Assembly: GCA_029243595.1 (NCBI GenBank)
Contig: JAQWRQ010000011.1
Span: forward strand, 1 to 64,000
DNA length: 64,000 nt
Reading direction: 5' to 3'
Origin: Gammaproteobacteria bacterium
GTDB taxonomy: Bacteria > Pseudomonadota > Gammaproteobacteria > PS1 > Pseudothioglobaceae
Below, in pieces: positions 16,958-29,655 of this stretch; the first letter of the stretch is position 1; the number at the start of each line of letters is the position of its first letter. The notes below the pieces were generated by a model that was given only the letters and a program-made list of their open reading frames with translations, was not told the origin of the DNA and ran no database searches. Both the position numbers and the translations under genes were made by a program.

Positions 16958-17372
16958 AGAAAAATGTTATGCAACTGCGATGCAGATGCTGGCTAGACGC
17001 GAACATTCTGTTTTTGAACTTACACAAAAGTTAACCACCAAAGAATTCAATAGCACTGATATTGAACGAGCAGTTGATTTATTGATTAAGCAAAATTACC
17101 AGAGCGATGAACGCTTTGCGAGTGAATTTATCCAAATGCGTTTTAATCAAGGCAAAGGACCCATCAAAATATCGGTTGATCTTAAGCAGCGTGGTATTAA
17201 TCATTTTGATTTATCGATGTATGATTTTTACACTCTGGCCCAACAAATTAGAGCAACTAAATTTGGAGATGAAATCCCTGATGATTATAAAGAGCAAGCT
17301 AAACAAAAGCGATTTTTACAATCCAGAGGTTTTGATTTTGAACAGATCAACCAAGCATTCAGTCATGAATAA
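16935..17372 (+). CDS. recX: RecA regulator RecX
   Basis: RecX caps RecA filaments and limits their growth. The 145-residue product has the three-helix repeat pattern of the family: [20 protein letters not shown] (residues 13-32), [20 protein letters not shown] (48-67) and [15 protein letters not shown] (73-87). The frame overlaps the recA 3' end by 23 bp. Two in-frame GTG codons (16935 and 16941) are possible starts; the exact one is uncertain. No own ribosome-binding site is seen, so translation is probably coupled to recA. Confidence 0.88.
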   Translation: MTVTTPSKEKCYATAMQMLARREHSVFELTQKLTTKEFNSTDIERAVDLLIKQNYQSDERFASEFIQMRFNQGKGPIKISVDLKQRGINHFDLSMYDFYTLAQQIRATKFGDEIPDDYKEQAKQKRFLQSRGFDFEQINQAFSHE

Positions 17373-17725
17373 AATGCTGACCATGCGTTCTCCACTTTAC
17401 ATTAAGTACCCTAATGGCGAAACACGTGTGATTGAGGAAATTTTCCAACATTCAAAAGGTGTTTTATATTTTGAATTGTTCTGGGAAAAAGACCCTGAAT
17501 ACAGTATTCATCTAATTGAAGGAGAGATTACAGGCGACGGTCCATGGCGAGTAGGCGAGTGTAGTTTCCATGTGCTTGGATGCAACCATACTCACCCACA
17601 AATGTGTGAAATGCATTCATTTTGGCAACAAGAGCTCTTGCAAAGGCCTGAGCAATTTAGAGCTAATGATGTGGTGGAAATCGCCTTAGAAAAAGGCGCG
17701 ATTTTGCCTGAAAACTACCCTGTTA

Positions 17726-17745
<20 letters not shown>
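17365..17745 (+). CDS. Conserved-looking protein of unknown function with a Cys/His cluster
   Basis: I do not recognise this protein. It is placed by overlap: ATG 17365 overlaps the recX stop, and its 3' end overlaps the following ABC transporter gene by about 17-20 bp, so it is a real operon member. It has 126 residues with no signal peptide or membrane segment. The N-terminal half looks like beta strands (SPLYIKYPNGETRVIEEIF, HLIEGEITGDGPWRVGECSF). Residues 66-84 carry C66, C73, H75, H77, C81 and H84 (LGCNHTHPQMCEMH), a plausible metal-binding loop. Later Met codons at 17374 and 17383 are possible starts. Its position next to an Atm1-type exporter hints at a role in metal or Fe-S handling, but this is inference only. 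Confidence 0.75.
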
Positions 17746-20984
<3,239 letters not shown>

Positions 20985-20995
<11 letters not shown>

Positions 20996-22823
20996 TTTGT
21001 TTTTTAAAATAGATATCTAGTACTTCTCTAGCAAGTGGTGCCGCTTTGGAGCTACCACTACCTGCATTTTCCACAATTACCGAGATGGCAATTTTGGGAT
21101 TTTCAACTGGTGCAAATCCGGTAAACAGTGCGTGATCTCTAAGACGTTCATCTAGATTGGCAGCAATGTATTGCTCTTCAGCATCCAGACCAAACACTTG
21201 CGCTGTACCAGTCTTGCCTGCTAAGGTATAGGTTAGCCCTTTATTTAGCTTTCTAGCAGTGCCTTTGGGAGCATAAACAGTTTGCTTCATACCCTCAATA
21301 ACCTCTTCCCAGTTGTGAATATTTTTGATGGGTATTTGTCGGTGAGTACCTTTATCAACTTCTTCAATCACTTGATTAGATGATTGAATATTCTTAAGTA
21401 TTTTTGGCTGGTAGATTACACCTTTGTTCGCTAAAGCTGCTGTAGCAACCGCAAGTTGCAAAGGGCTACTAGTCATAAAGCCTTGTCCAATACCAGCAAT
21501 GAGTGTCTCTCCTCGATACCAAGGCTCATCTCTGTTGATTTTTTTCCAAGATTTTGAAGGCAAAATACCGCCACGTTCCCCCGGGATATCGACACCTGTT
21601 TTTTCACCAAAGCTAAAGTGTTTTAAATTGTCATGCAATGCATCGATACCCATTTTATTGGCTAAGTCATAAAAGAACACATCACAAGATTGAGCGATTG
21701 AAGCCTTAACATTAACTACACCATGACCACTACGTTTCCAGTCGTTAAACTTGCGTTTTACGTTAGGAAGTTTGTAATAACCGGGGCAAAACGTTTTACT
21801 ATGACTGGTAATGGTATTACCCTCAAGCCCTGCTAAGGCAACCATAGGCTTAACAGTGGAGCCCGGCGGATACAGGCCTTGAATGGCGCGATTGAGTTGT
21901 GGGATGTCTTTAGAGGTTTGTAGTAGTTTATAGTTGGCGTGAGAAATACCGTTAACAAACCAATTAGGGTTATAAATTGGAGTACTTACCATGGTAAGTA
22001 CTTCGCCATTAGTTACATCAACTACAACAATTGACCCGCGCTTACCTTCAAGTAATGACTCTGCTTTTTTCTGCATGTCTAAATCAATACTTAAGTACAA
22101 GTCCTTCCCGTTTTCTGCTGCTTGAAGAATTTGTGTGTCAATCACACGGCCAGTGACATTTCTCTCAATTTGTTTTTTGCCGCTTTTCCCGTGTAACAGA
22201 ATTTCATATTGTTTTTCAATACCAGTTTTCCCAACAAAAGAGGTGCCGAGATAATTTTGCTTATCATAAAAGGATTTATCTTTTTTATTCATTCTAGAAA
22301 CATAGCCAGCTACGTGAACACTAGAGCCGTTGTGAGGATAGATTCGATGAAAGTAGGGCTCTATATCCACGCCGATAAATTTATTACTAACTAGGAATTC
22401 GGCCACCTGTTGTTCACCAAGGTTATGTTTAAGCGGAATATTGTGGAATTTTTTGAAACGTTTTTTGTTTTTGTAAAATAGTTTAATATCCTCTTCATCG
22501 ATAAAACCTGATTGCTTTAGTGATTGTAGCATTTTGGCAATATTTTTGGTTTTTTCTGGGGTAAGCGTGAGCTTGTATGAGAGTTGATTAGTGGCAATAA
22601 CTCTTCCATCTCGGTCAAATATTTTTCCACGAGTGGGGGTAATAGGTAAAGTACGCATTTGATTACCCAATGCCTCTTCTGCATAATAATCGTGATTACT
22701 AATTTGTAAGTTATAAAGTCTAAGAATTAGCACCGATGTAATAACCAGAATAAACAAGAAGGCCATTAACACTCTGCTTGAGAAAATTTTATTTTCTAGT
22801 GCAATGTTACTAATCTTTTCCAT
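20985..22823 (-). CDS. mrdA: Penicillin-binding protein 2 (elongation transpeptidase)
   Basis: PBP2 cross-links peptidoglycan during cell elongation. The 612-residue protein has one N-terminal membrane anchor (VLMAFLFILVITSVLIL) and a pedestal domain. In the transpeptidase domain the nucleophile is in PPGSTVKPM (Ser near 322), the second motif is SCD (near 378), and KTGTAQ is near 535. It is the last gene of mreB-mreC-mreD-mrdA. The usual partner rodA/mrdB does not follow; the next gene is convergent. Confidence 0.95.
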
Positions 22824-22833
22824 GAGTGTATTT

Positions 22834-23304
22834 TTATTGGTGTTTGCACTTTGACAGTGCTAACTTGACCAAAGGCCAAAATAACGCACCTGTTAAAGGT
22901 GCAAATAATAAATAATAACTAAAATTAAATCCTTGGATTAAAGTGTGTACCAATAAGAAAAAACCTAGATAAATACTTGATGCAACAAAAACATAAACTT
23001 GCTGTGTGCTCAAATTAGAAACAAAGAAAGACTGCTTAACATTTACAATAAAGGCACTGCTTAAGATCAATGCTAAAGCATTTTGCCCCAAGATATCACC
23101 TTGCAATATATCGAGTAATACACCCAATAATAAGGCCAAGAAAAATTGAGCTTTGGCTGGAAAATAAGTTAACCAGTAAATAAAAAACAACAACAACCAA
23201 AAAGGTGAAGCTTCTAATACGGTTTGAGACAAAGGCAATGCACTAACAATAAGCGCAAAAAAAGTGATTTTTGTTAAAAAGATATAAGGTCGTTGAGTTT
23301 TCAT
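22834..23304 (-). CDS. mreD: Rod shape-determining protein MreD
   Basis: MreD is a small inner-membrane protein of the elongasome. The 156 residues contain about five hydrophobic segments. The family pattern FWLLLFFIYWLTYFPAKAQFFLALLLG, seen in parts at residues 34-60, and the conserved GVLLDILQGDILGQNAL support the assignment. It lies 2 nt after mreC and 10 nt before mrdA, in the usual order. Confidence 0.9.
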   Translation of the reverse strand: MKTQRPYIFLTKITFFALIVSALPLSQTVLEASPFWLLLFFIYWLTYFPAKAQFFLALLLGVLLDILQGDILGQNALALILSSAFIVNVKQSFFVSNLSTQQVYVFVASSIYLGFFLLVHTLIQGFNFSYYLLFAPLTGALFWPLVKLALSKCKHQ

Positions 23305-23306
23305 TG

Positions 23307-24104
23307 TTAATCACTCCCCTCAATAAGAACAAATTCTAACTGCTCGGTTGTTTGTATAGGTGTAAGTTCAATATGTAGAAATGGATCGTCAGTGTGCTGC
23401 TCTACATGCGTAACCTTGCCCACAGGATAACCACCTGGAAATTTTAATCCAATGGCACTGGTTAGAAAAACATCTCCCAAAGCTATATCAAAATCAGGCT
23501 CAATAAAATTCACCACCAGCTTCTCTTGATTTGATGCAACACCTTTGCTAACGCCACGAATACCATTACGTTGGTTTTTGATTGGTACATATTGCGTTGG
23601 GTCAGTAATCATTAGTACCGTTGCATACAAAGGCGTTATTTGTGTTATTTGTCCAATAACACCTTTAGGGCCTAGCACTACTTGACCGATTACGAGTTCG
23701 TCATTACTACCTTTGTTAATAATAATTTGTTTTTTAAGTCGAGATAGGCTGACAGAGTTAACACGCCCTAATATAAGTTTTTGATCACTAATTTGATAAC
23801 TTGCACCTAATAATTGCTTGAGTTTTTGATTTTCTAATAGTAGGGCGTTATGTGTTTGTAAATTTACTTTTAATCGCATTACTTCGCCACTAAGGTACTT
23901 ATTTTGATTGAGTAAGGCTTGTTTTGAGGTGCCCTGTTCGTTAACCCAAATGTAGAGTTGAGAGGGCAGGTTAACCACTAAATAAATTGGTGAAATAAGC
24001 TTTGCAATAGACTGCTTAACACTGTCTAAGTAAGAGAACTTATAATCTGAAAGAATCAGAAAAATTGCAATAAAAATAGGTGTAAAAAGTTTAAGAAACT
24101 GCAT
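23307..24104 (-). CDS. mreC: Rod shape-determining protein MreC
   Basis: MreC is a periplasmic scaffold that links MreB to the transpeptidase. The 265-residue protein has an N-terminal membrane anchor (FTPIFIAIFLILSDY), a coiled-coil stretch (about 65-100) and two beta-barrel domains. Typical motifs are VLGPKGVIGQITQITP and VFLTSAIGLKFPGGYPVGKV. It stands 35 nt after mreB. A weak start context is seen; the ATG at 24104 fits the family N-terminus. Confidence 0.93.
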   Translation of the reverse strand: MQFLKLFTPIFIAIFLILSDYKFSYLDSVKQSIAKLISPIYLVVNLPSQLYIWVNEQGTSKQALLNQNKYLSGEVMRLKVNLQTHNALLLENQKLKQLLGASYQISDQKLILGRVNSVSLSRLKKQIIINKGSNDELVIGQVVLGPKGVIGQITQITPLYATVLMITDPTQYVPIKNQRNGIRGVSKGVASNQEKLVVNFIEPDFDIALGDVFLTSAIGLKFPGGYPVGKVTHVEQHTDDPFLHIELTPIQTTEQLEFVLIEGSD

Positions 24105-24139
24105 AGCTGATATGCCTCAATACACCGGTTTTTGTAAAA

Positions 24140-25171
24140 TTATTCTGCAGCTAGGAATCCCATGCTGTGCTTGCTAATCATATCAAGTGCCACACCACCA
24201 CCGCGTGCAACACAAGTCAGCGGATCATCAGCAATACGTACTGGTAAATTGGTTTCTTGGTTGATGAGCTTATCTAACCCTTCTAAAAGGGCACCACCAC
24301 CAGTTAATACTAAGCCATTTTCTGCAATATCAGAGCTCAATTCTGGCGGTGTTTGCTCTAATGCTGTTCTAACTGCGCCAACAATTGATGCTAAAGGCTC
24401 TTGTAATGATTCTCTAATTTCTGTATTAGTTACCTCAAAGCTAACTGGGATGCCTTTGGCAACATCACGACCTCTAAATTCTATTTTTTTAACAGCGCTA
24501 GTTTTAAAGGCAGAACCTACTTCTTCTTTAATTTGTTCAGCCGTGGCTTCACCGATAATAATGCCGTGCTCACGTCGCACAAATCTTACAATATTGTCAT
24601 CAAACACATCGCCACCAACACGTAGTGAGTCAGAATAAACAATGCCATTAAGTGACATAATGGCAATCTCTGTTGTACCACCGCCAATATCAATCACCAT
24701 GGCGCCTGAGGCTTCTTCGATTGCCATACCAGCGCCGAGCGCTGCCGCCATTGGTTCTTCAATTAGATACACATCACGTGCACCAGCACCAACTGCACTC
24801 TCTTTGATGGCACGACGCTCAACTTGAGTTGCACCACAAGGAACGCAAATGAGCACTTTAGGACTTGGAGAAAAAAATCCTGATTTAAGGACTTTGCGAA
24901 TGAAGTGTTGTAGCATTTTTTCAGTAACTTTAAAGTCAGCAATCACGCCGTCTTTCATTGGGCGGATTGCCTCAATCGTTCCAGGTGTTCTGCCCAGCAT
25001 GTTTTTGGCATCTTGACCCACAGCAATAACAGTTGATTCTAGTGAACCTCGATCGTTACGAATGGCCACAACAGAGGGTTCGTTTAATACGACAGCACCA
25101 TCCATGTGAATCAGTGTATTTGCAGTGCCTAAGTCAATTGATAGACTTTGACCTTTAAAAAAATCAAACAT
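24140..25171 (-). CDS. mreB: Rod shape-determining actin homologue MreB
   Basis: MreB forms membrane-bound actin-like filaments that guide lateral wall synthesis. The 343-residue protein starts with [20 protein letters not shown] (phosphate loop 1, including the amphipathic N-terminus). It contains [17 protein letters not shown] (phosphate loop 2, near 159-175) and [15 protein letters not shown] (adenosine motif). It is the first gene of the minus-strand shape operon and is divergent from fumarase, with a 91-bp AT-rich gap between them. Confidence 0.97.
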   Translation of the reverse strand: MFDFFKGQSLSIDLGTANTLIHMDGAVVLNEPSVVAIRNDRGSLESTVIAVGQDAKNMLGRTPGTIEAIRPMKDGVIADFKVTEKMLQHFIRKVLKSGFFSPSPKVLICVPCGATQVERRAIKESAVGAGARDVYLIEEPMAAALGAGMAIEEASGAMVIDIGGGTTEIAIMSLNGIVYSDSLRVGGDVFDDNIVRFVRREHGIIIGEATAEQIKEEVGSAFKTSAVKKIEFRGRDVAKGIPVSFEVTNTEIRESLQEPLASIVGAVRTALEQTPPELSSDIAENGLVLTGGGALLEGLDKLINQETNLPVRIADDPLTCVARGGGVALDMISKHSMGFLAAE

Positions 25172-25262
25172 AAAAAATCCCGGTTAAATATTGGTTAAAA
25201 TAATAATATATCATACTATAAACATTCAATAAAAATTGGGCAATATTTAAAGCATAAATAAG

Positions 25263-26762
25263 ATGAAAATCAAGCAACAACATGTGATTGAAAGCGTTTG
25301 CAATGCCTTGCAATATATTTCTTATTATCACGCACCAGATTTTATTCAGGCCATGGCAAATGCGTATGAAGAAGAAACGCATCAGTCTGCTAAAAACGCC
25401 ATTGCACAAATTTTAATCAATTCTAAAATGGCTGCTTTGGGTCAACGCCCTATGTGTCAAGACACGGGTATTGTTAATGTATTTGTTGAAGTGGGTATGG
25501 ATGTTACTTGGGAGGCGGAATTATCTTTGGAAGATATGATTAACGAAGGAGTTAGACAGGCCTACACTAACCCAGATAATCCGTTACGTGCCTCTATTGT
25601 TAAAGATCCGTTATTTTCTAGAATCAATACTAAAGACAATACGCCGGCAGTCATTCATATGAAAGTGCTGAAGGGTAGTACACTGAACTTTATCGTTGCA
25701 GCCAAGGGCTGTGGTTCTGAAAATAAAGCCAAATTTGCCGTGTTGCAACCCGATGATAATGTCACTGATTGGGTATTAAGAACCATTCCAACCATGGGGG
25801 CGGGCTGGTGTCCACCAGGGATTATTGGTGTTGGTGTTGGTGGTACAGCTGAAAAAGCCATGCTCATGGCCAAACAAAGCTTAATGGACCCAATTGATAT
25901 CACCCAAATTAGTAAAAAATCTAATCCGACTAATATTGAAAAATTACGTTTGGACTTATTTAGCAAGATTAATGATTTGGGTATCGGTGCACAAGGTTTG
26001 GGTGGTTTAACCACAGTGCTTGATGTCAAAATTAAAGATTATCCAACCCATGCCGCCTCTCAACCAGTTGCCATGATTCCAAATTGTGCGGCCACACGTC
26101 ACCTACATTTTTCAATAGATGGCTCAGGTGTAGCAGAATTACCAGATGTGGATATGAGTGTTTATCCTGATCTGGAAATGGATTATTCAAAGTATAAAAA
26201 AGTTGACTTAAACACCTTAACGCGCAGCCAAATGGGTGAATGGAATATTGGTGACACTCTGTTGCTCACGGGTACTATTATTACTGGGCGTGATGCAGCG
26301 CATAAGCGCCTTAAGCAAATGCTTGATAATGGCGAAGGCCTACCTAAAGGTGTAGATTTTGATAATAAATTTATTTATTATGTCGGTCCAGTTGATGCGG
26401 TGGGTGATGAAGTGATTGGCCCTGCAGGGCCGACTACAGCTACGCGTATGGATTGTTTTTCTGACATGATGCTAGAGAAAACAGGCATTCTAGGTATGAT
26501 TGGCAAGGCTGAGCGCGGTCAAGCCACTACGCAAAGTATCAAGAAACACAAAGCCAGTTATTTAATTGCAGTAGGTGGTGCGGCATATCTTATTTCAAAG
26601 TCAATCAAAAAAGCCAAAAAAATAGCCTTTGAAGACATGGGTATGGAAGCTATTTACGAGTTAGAAGTTAAAGATATGCCAGTAACCGTTGCTGTAGATA
26701 GCGAAGGTCATAATATTCATAGTATTTTTCAAAACATTCAAGTCGTCCCGACTAAAGTATAA
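25263..26762 (+). CDS. fumA: Class I (iron-sulfur) fumarate hydratase
   Basis: This TCA-cycle enzyme reversibly hydrates fumarate to malate with a labile [4Fe-4S] cluster. The 499-residue protein fuses the alpha and beta parts of the class I family. Three Cys match the known cluster spacing: CQDTG (near 66), WCPPG (near 183) and NCAATRH (near 274). The beta part has GTIITGRDAAHKR and GPTTATRMD. It is oxygen-sensitive in characterised homologues. It is divergent from mreB; no ribosome-binding site is apparent. Its stop codon lies inside the -10 box of rnpB, so the two genes are packed without a spacer. The gene symbol is by family; paralogues are named fumA or fumB. Confidence 0.93.
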   Translation: MKIKQQHVIESVCNALQYISYYHAPDFIQAMANAYEEETHQSAKNAIAQILINSKMAALGQRPMCQDTGIVNVFVEVGMDVTWEAELSLEDMINEGVRQAYTNPDNPLRASIVKDPLFSRINTKDNTPAVIHMKVLKGSTLNFIVAAKGCGSENKAKFAVLQPDDNVTDWVLRTIPTMGAGWCPPGIIGVGVGGTAEKAMLMAKQSLMDPIDITQISKKSNPTNIEKLRLDLFSKINDLGIGAQGLGGLTTVLDVKIKDYPTHAASQPVAMIPNCAATRHLHFSIDGSGVAELPDVDMSVYPDLEMDYSKYKKVDLNTLTRSQMGEWNIGDTLLLTGTIITGRDAAHKRLKQMLDNGEGLPKGVDFDNKFIYYVGPVDAVGDEVIGPAGPTTATRMDCFSDMMLEKTGILGMIGKAERGQATTQSIKKHKASYLIAVGGAAYLISKSIKKAKKIAFEDMGMEAIYELEVKDMPVTVAVDSEGHNIHSIFQNIQVVPTKV

Positions 26763-26763
26763 T
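26758..26763 (+). promoter_or_regulatory. -10 box of rnpB overlapping the fumarase stop codon
   Basis: A perfect TATAAT spans the end of the fumarase gene; its TAA is the stop codon. The mature RNase P RNA begins 8 nt later at 26771, exactly where transcription from this box should start. The -35 (CATTCA at 26735-26740) is weak and lies within coding sequence. A GC-rich discriminator (CACCC) follows the -10. Confidence 0.6.
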
Positions 26764-26770
26764 CACCCTT

Positions 26771-27113
26771 GAAGTTGGTCGGATGGTCGCTGGAAGGTTT
26801 GCCTTTCAGAGGAAAGTCCGGGCTCCATAGAGTAAAGTGCTAGCTAACAGCTAGGTATGGTGACATAATGGAAAGTGCTGCAGAAATTTAAACCGCCTAT
26901 TTCGATAGGTAAGGGTGAGAAGGTGCGGTAAGAGCGCACCGCGCGTTTGGTGACAACCGTGGCAAGGTAAACCCCACTTGGAGCAAGCTCAAATAGGCTA
27001 CCATTGATGCGGCTCGCATAAGGTAGCGGGTAGAGTGCTAAAGCGTTTTGGCAACAATGCGCGTAGATGAATGACTATCTATTACAGAACCCGGCTTACA
27101 GACCGACTTCACT
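26771..27113 (+). ncRNA. rnpB: RNase P RNA (bacterial class A)
   Basis: This is the catalytic RNA that trims tRNA 5' leaders. The conserved core is present: GAGGAAAGTCCGGGCTCC (26809-26826), GTGCGGTAAGAGCGCACC (26923-26940), AGATGAATGACT (27065-27076) and ACAGAACCCGGCTTA (27084-27098). The ends GAAGTTGGTC (26771-26780) and GACCGACTTC (27101-27110) pair to form helix P1. Length is about 343 nt, similar to the E. coli RNA (377 nt). A T7 run (27113-27119) directly after P1 should end transcription. The mature 3' end is set by P1 plus a few bases, so it is uncertain by 2-3 nt. Confidence 0.96.
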
Positions 27114-27119
27114 TTTTTT
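27113..27119 (+). terminator. T-run ending rnpB
   Basis: Seven T residues follow the P1 helix of RNase P RNA directly, so the P1 stem probably serves as part of the terminator. No separate hairpin is seen before the next gene. Confidence 0.5.
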
Positions 27120-27267
27120 GCTACGTCTTTTTGCTTTTCTGCTGCGTTATTTTCTGCACTCAATCAGTCAAATAGTTTGCCTATATTCTTTCAATCGTTT
27201 AAAAATGCCTTGCATAAAAGCAAAATACTTGTAAAAACTATAATATGTTTTGTTGTAGAATAAAGGC

Positions 27268-27537
27268 ATGAGGTTAATCCAACAACTACTTATTGTTATT
27301 TTGTTGAGTGTATCAGCTAGTGTTTATGCTGATAAAGAGATACTTTTTACTGATAAAAATATAACTATTTACACCGATAACACGGTGATTTATGCTGATG
27401 GTAGTGCGCCAGTATTTAAACCTTCAAGCACTTGGGTGGAGGAAGATTTTTTTACTCAGCAAGAAAAGTATTGTGAAGTAGATACTAAATATATTGATAA
27501 GCTTCAGAAAACCTTAAATACCAAAGCCCAGAAATAA
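27268..27537 (+). CDS. Small secreted protein of unknown function
   Basis: I do not recognise a family. The 89-residue product has a clear signal peptide (MRLIQQLLIVILLSVSASVYA, cleavage before DKEI), then a short strand-rich segment (ILFTDKNITIYTDNTVIYADG) and one Cys. It lies alone between rnpB and prmC; its stop is 2 nt from the convergent prmC stop. There is no convincing ribosome-binding site. TAGAAT (27256-27261) ends 7 nt before the ATG, which suggests a leaderless message. TATAAT at 27239-27244 is another possible -10. Confidence 0.65.
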   Translation: MRLIQQLLIVILLSVSASVYADKEILFTDKNITIYTDNTVIYADGSAPVFKPSSTWVEEDFFTQQEKYCEVDTKYIDKLQKTLNTKAQK

Positions 27538-27539
27538 AT

Positions 27540-28325
27540 TCATTTGATTTGTGCAAGAATCGCACGATCATTACTATTGTAATCTTTAAAAGTTTGAATA
27601 TTAATAAAACTTTTTTCTAGTAATTTAACAATTCTGTCTTGTTGATTATGACCGTGCTCTAGTAGTAAAAAACCATTTTTTTGAAGGTAATTTGGCGCAT
27701 TATCAATAATGATGCGTATATCATCCAGACCATCTTTTCCAGCAGTGAGTGCTGTTATTGGCTCATAAGTTAAATCATCTAAGTAAGCATCACCCTCTTC
27801 AATATAGGGTGGGTTAGAGACGATTAAATCAAAAGCTTGATCGGTCACAGCCCCAAACCAACTGCCTTGAGTAAAATTAATGTTAGTCGTTGCGTTGATT
27901 TTAGCCACACTGAGTGCCGCTTGAGAAAAGTCTGTTGCACTAACTTTCCAACGCGGATTTATATCGGCCAAAGTGATGGCAATGATACCGCTACCGGTAC
28001 CTAAATCTAATACTTGGTATTTTTGATTTTTATTGAGTAAATCAAGCGTGATATCGATTAACAACTCAGTTTCTGGGCGAGGGATTAGTGTGTCTTTTGT
28101 GACTTTAAAATCAAGATGGTAGAAACCTTTTTTACCACTAAGATAGGCAAAGGGTACGCCTTGTTCGCGTTGTTGAATAAAGTTTTCGAGTTGTTGTTGT
28201 TGTTTATCACCTAAAGTGTAATCATTTTGCGCATAAAGCTCAGTATTGGATTTTCCCAACACCAAAGACAAAAGTGGCGCAATATCACATGCGCCACTAT
28301 TTAAATAATCTTGAACTGTCTTCAA
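27540..28325 (-). CDS. prmC: Release factor glutamine methyltransferase
   Basis: PrmC methylates the GGQ glutamine of peptide release factors 1 and 2. The 261-residue protein has an N-terminal helical domain and a Rossmann methyltransferase domain with LDLGTGSGIIAITLA (near 110-124). The catalytic NPPY motif is in LIVSNPPYIEEGDAY (near 172). It usually follows prfA; here it follows a periplasmic rhodanese gene by 3 nt, so it may share a transcript with clpB, rnfE and the rhodanese. Confidence 0.94.
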   Translation of the reverse strand: MKTVQDYLNSGACDIAPLLSLVLGKSNTELYAQNDYTLGDKQQQQLENFIQQREQGVPFAYLSGKKGFYHLDFKVTKDTLIPRPETELLIDITLDLLNKNQKYQVLDLGTGSGIIAITLADINPRWKVSATDFSQAALSVAKINATTNINFTQGSWFGAVTDQAFDLIVSNPPYIEEGDAYLDDLTYEPITALTAGKDGLDDIRIIIDNAPNYLQKNGFLLLEHGHNQQDRIVKLLEKSFINIQTFKDYNSNDRAILAQIK

Positions 28326-28328
28326 GGC

Positions 28329-28955
28329 TTATAAATTAACTGTTGTTAACCCTAAAGATTTCCAAGAATTCATACCACCGCGGTAGTACTTAAGTTTTGC
28401 AGCAGGGTAGCCATACTTAAGCAGCGCACTAATTGCTGCTGGTGTTTGACCACACCAAACGCCATTACAATACATAACTAAAGTTTTAGCGTATGAAAAA
28501 TCATAAACATCGTCCACCTGGACACCTAGCTGATCTTCCATGATTTCTAACGCCTTTTCTTTGTTTTTAAATCTTGTATACGGAATATTGACTGCTGTTG
28601 GAATGCCACCTGAAATCACTGGCCAGTTAGGTGTGCGTGTATCAATCACTAAAATTGTGTCGTCACCAGCGGATTTTTGTTTGACATATTCGATGACATC
28701 AAGTTCACCAACTGTTTCAACAGCGTGTGGTGCAAATGGATGCATTTTTTGAATTTTCCCACGCGTGGTTTTTACATAAAAACTCGAGATTTCGTTGTCT
28801 CGATCTTGGTCTCTTTGTAGTTTGACTGTTTCACCTTGGTGAGTAATGTCAATTGATACAACACCGGGTGAAATAAACACCTCTTTGGTTACTTCGCCTT
28901 CAGCGTTAACACCAAGTGCCATTAAACTGGTTAATAATAAAATTAGTTTTTTCAT
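28329..28955 (-). CDS. Periplasmic rhodanese-domain protein
   Basis: The 208-residue protein has a signal peptide (KKLILLLTSLMALGVNA). An N-terminal beta-rich segment (about 22-75) precedes a rhodanese domain with VIDTRTPNWPVISGGIPTAV. The active-site loop is MYCNGVWCGQTP (Cys near 164), followed by YRGGMNSW. Rhodaneses move sulfane sulfur through a Cys persulfide. A second Cys four residues after the catalytic one (CNGVWC) could form a disulfide with it. In a sulfur oxidiser a role in periplasmic sulfur transfer is plausible. It stands 17 nt after rnfE behind AGGAAAG. Confidence 0.85.
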   Translation of the reverse strand: MKKLILLLTSLMALGVNAEGEVTKEVFISPGVVSIDITHQGETVKLQRDQDRDNEISSFYVKTTRGKIQKMHPFAPHAVETVGELDVIEYVKQKSAGDDTILVIDTRTPNWPVISGGIPTAVNIPYTRFKNKEKALEIMEDQLGVQVDDVYDFSYAKTLVMYCNGVWCGQTPAAISALLKYGYPAAKLKYYRGGMNSWKSLGLTTVNL

Positions 28956-28972
28956 AGTTTCTTTCCTCTTAT

Positions 28973-29608
28973 TTAAGTTTTTTTCAAATCAATGAAATTT
29001 TTTACAGCAACAATCAGCCCTAAACCGATAAACGCCCCCGGTGGTAAAATTGCCAATAAAGTACCTTGGTAATCATCAAACACCGTAACGCTTAGTGTAT
29101 CACCCAAGCTACCGAGTAGCAAGCTAGATTGATCAAACAACGTGCCGGCACCAATTAATTCACGCATTGCACCCAGTAGAATTAACACCAACGAAAAGCC
29201 AATGCCCATCATTAGGCCGTCGAGTGCTGATTTACCCCAAGTATTTTTGCTGGCATAAGCTTCTGCTCTTCCTAGAATGGCACAATTGGTTACAATCAGT
29301 GGTACAAAAATACCCAGTATTAAATACAAATCATAAAAATAAGATTGCATTAATAGCTCAACCATCGTAACAAAAGAAGCAATTAATAAAACAAAGATAG
29401 GGATACGCACTTCCTTTGAAATATGGTTACGAAAAATAGAGACTGTTGTGTTTGAGGCAACTAAAACAAAAGTTGTGGCAATGCCTAGGCCAATCGCATT
29501 GACAATATTATTAGTGACCGCCAAAAGAGGGCACAAGCCAAGCAGTGCGACCAATGCTTGGTTGTTATTCCATAATCCGCTTTTTACAATTTTAATGTAA
29601 TCTTCCAT
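28973..29608 (-). CDS. rnfE: Electron transport complex subunit RnfE
   Basis: RnfE is one of the membrane subunits of the ion-pumping Rnf (Rsx) complex, which exchanges electrons between NADH and ferredoxin. The 211-residue protein has about six hydrophobic segments. Family motifs are [20 protein letters not shown] (12-31), [18 protein letters not shown] (near 105-122) and [11 protein letters not shown]. Cys26 and Cys108 lie in conserved membrane motifs. No other rnf gene is nearby, which is unusual since rnfABCDGE normally form one operon. A -10 box overlaps a small hairpin just upstream. Confidence 0.9.
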   Translation of the reverse strand: MEDYIKIVKSGLWNNNQALVALLGLCPLLAVTNNIVNAIGLGIATTFVLVASNTTVSIFRNHISKEVRIPIFVLLIASFVTMVELLMQSYFYDLYLILGIFVPLIVTNCAILGRAEAYASKNTWGKSALDGLMMGIGFSLVLILLGAMRELIGAGTLFDQSSLLLGSLGDTLSVTVFDDYQGTLLAILPPGAFIGLGLIVAVKNFIDLKKT

Positions 29609-29611
29609 AAG

Positions 29612-29628
29612 GCTTGATTATATCAAGC
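29612..29628 (-). promoter_or_regulatory. -10 box within a hairpin directly upstream of rnfE
   Basis: On the minus strand TATAAT (29622 to 29617) ends 9 nt before the rnfE ATG, in a 7-bp inverted repeat (GCTTGAT / ATCAAGC, 29612-29628). There is no ribosome-binding site. A start about 7 nt after the -10 would give a nearly leaderless rnfE message. No good -35 is seen. Confidence 0.4.
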
Positions 29629-29655
29629 TATACAGAAGATAGGGGCTTAGTGCTT

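Noticed and set aside
24162-24638. 158-codon open frame on the plus strand inside mreB
   Set aside because: It is antisense to a highly conserved gene, has low-complexity Ser/Pro/Thr-rich composition typical of shadow frames, and no ribosome-binding site.
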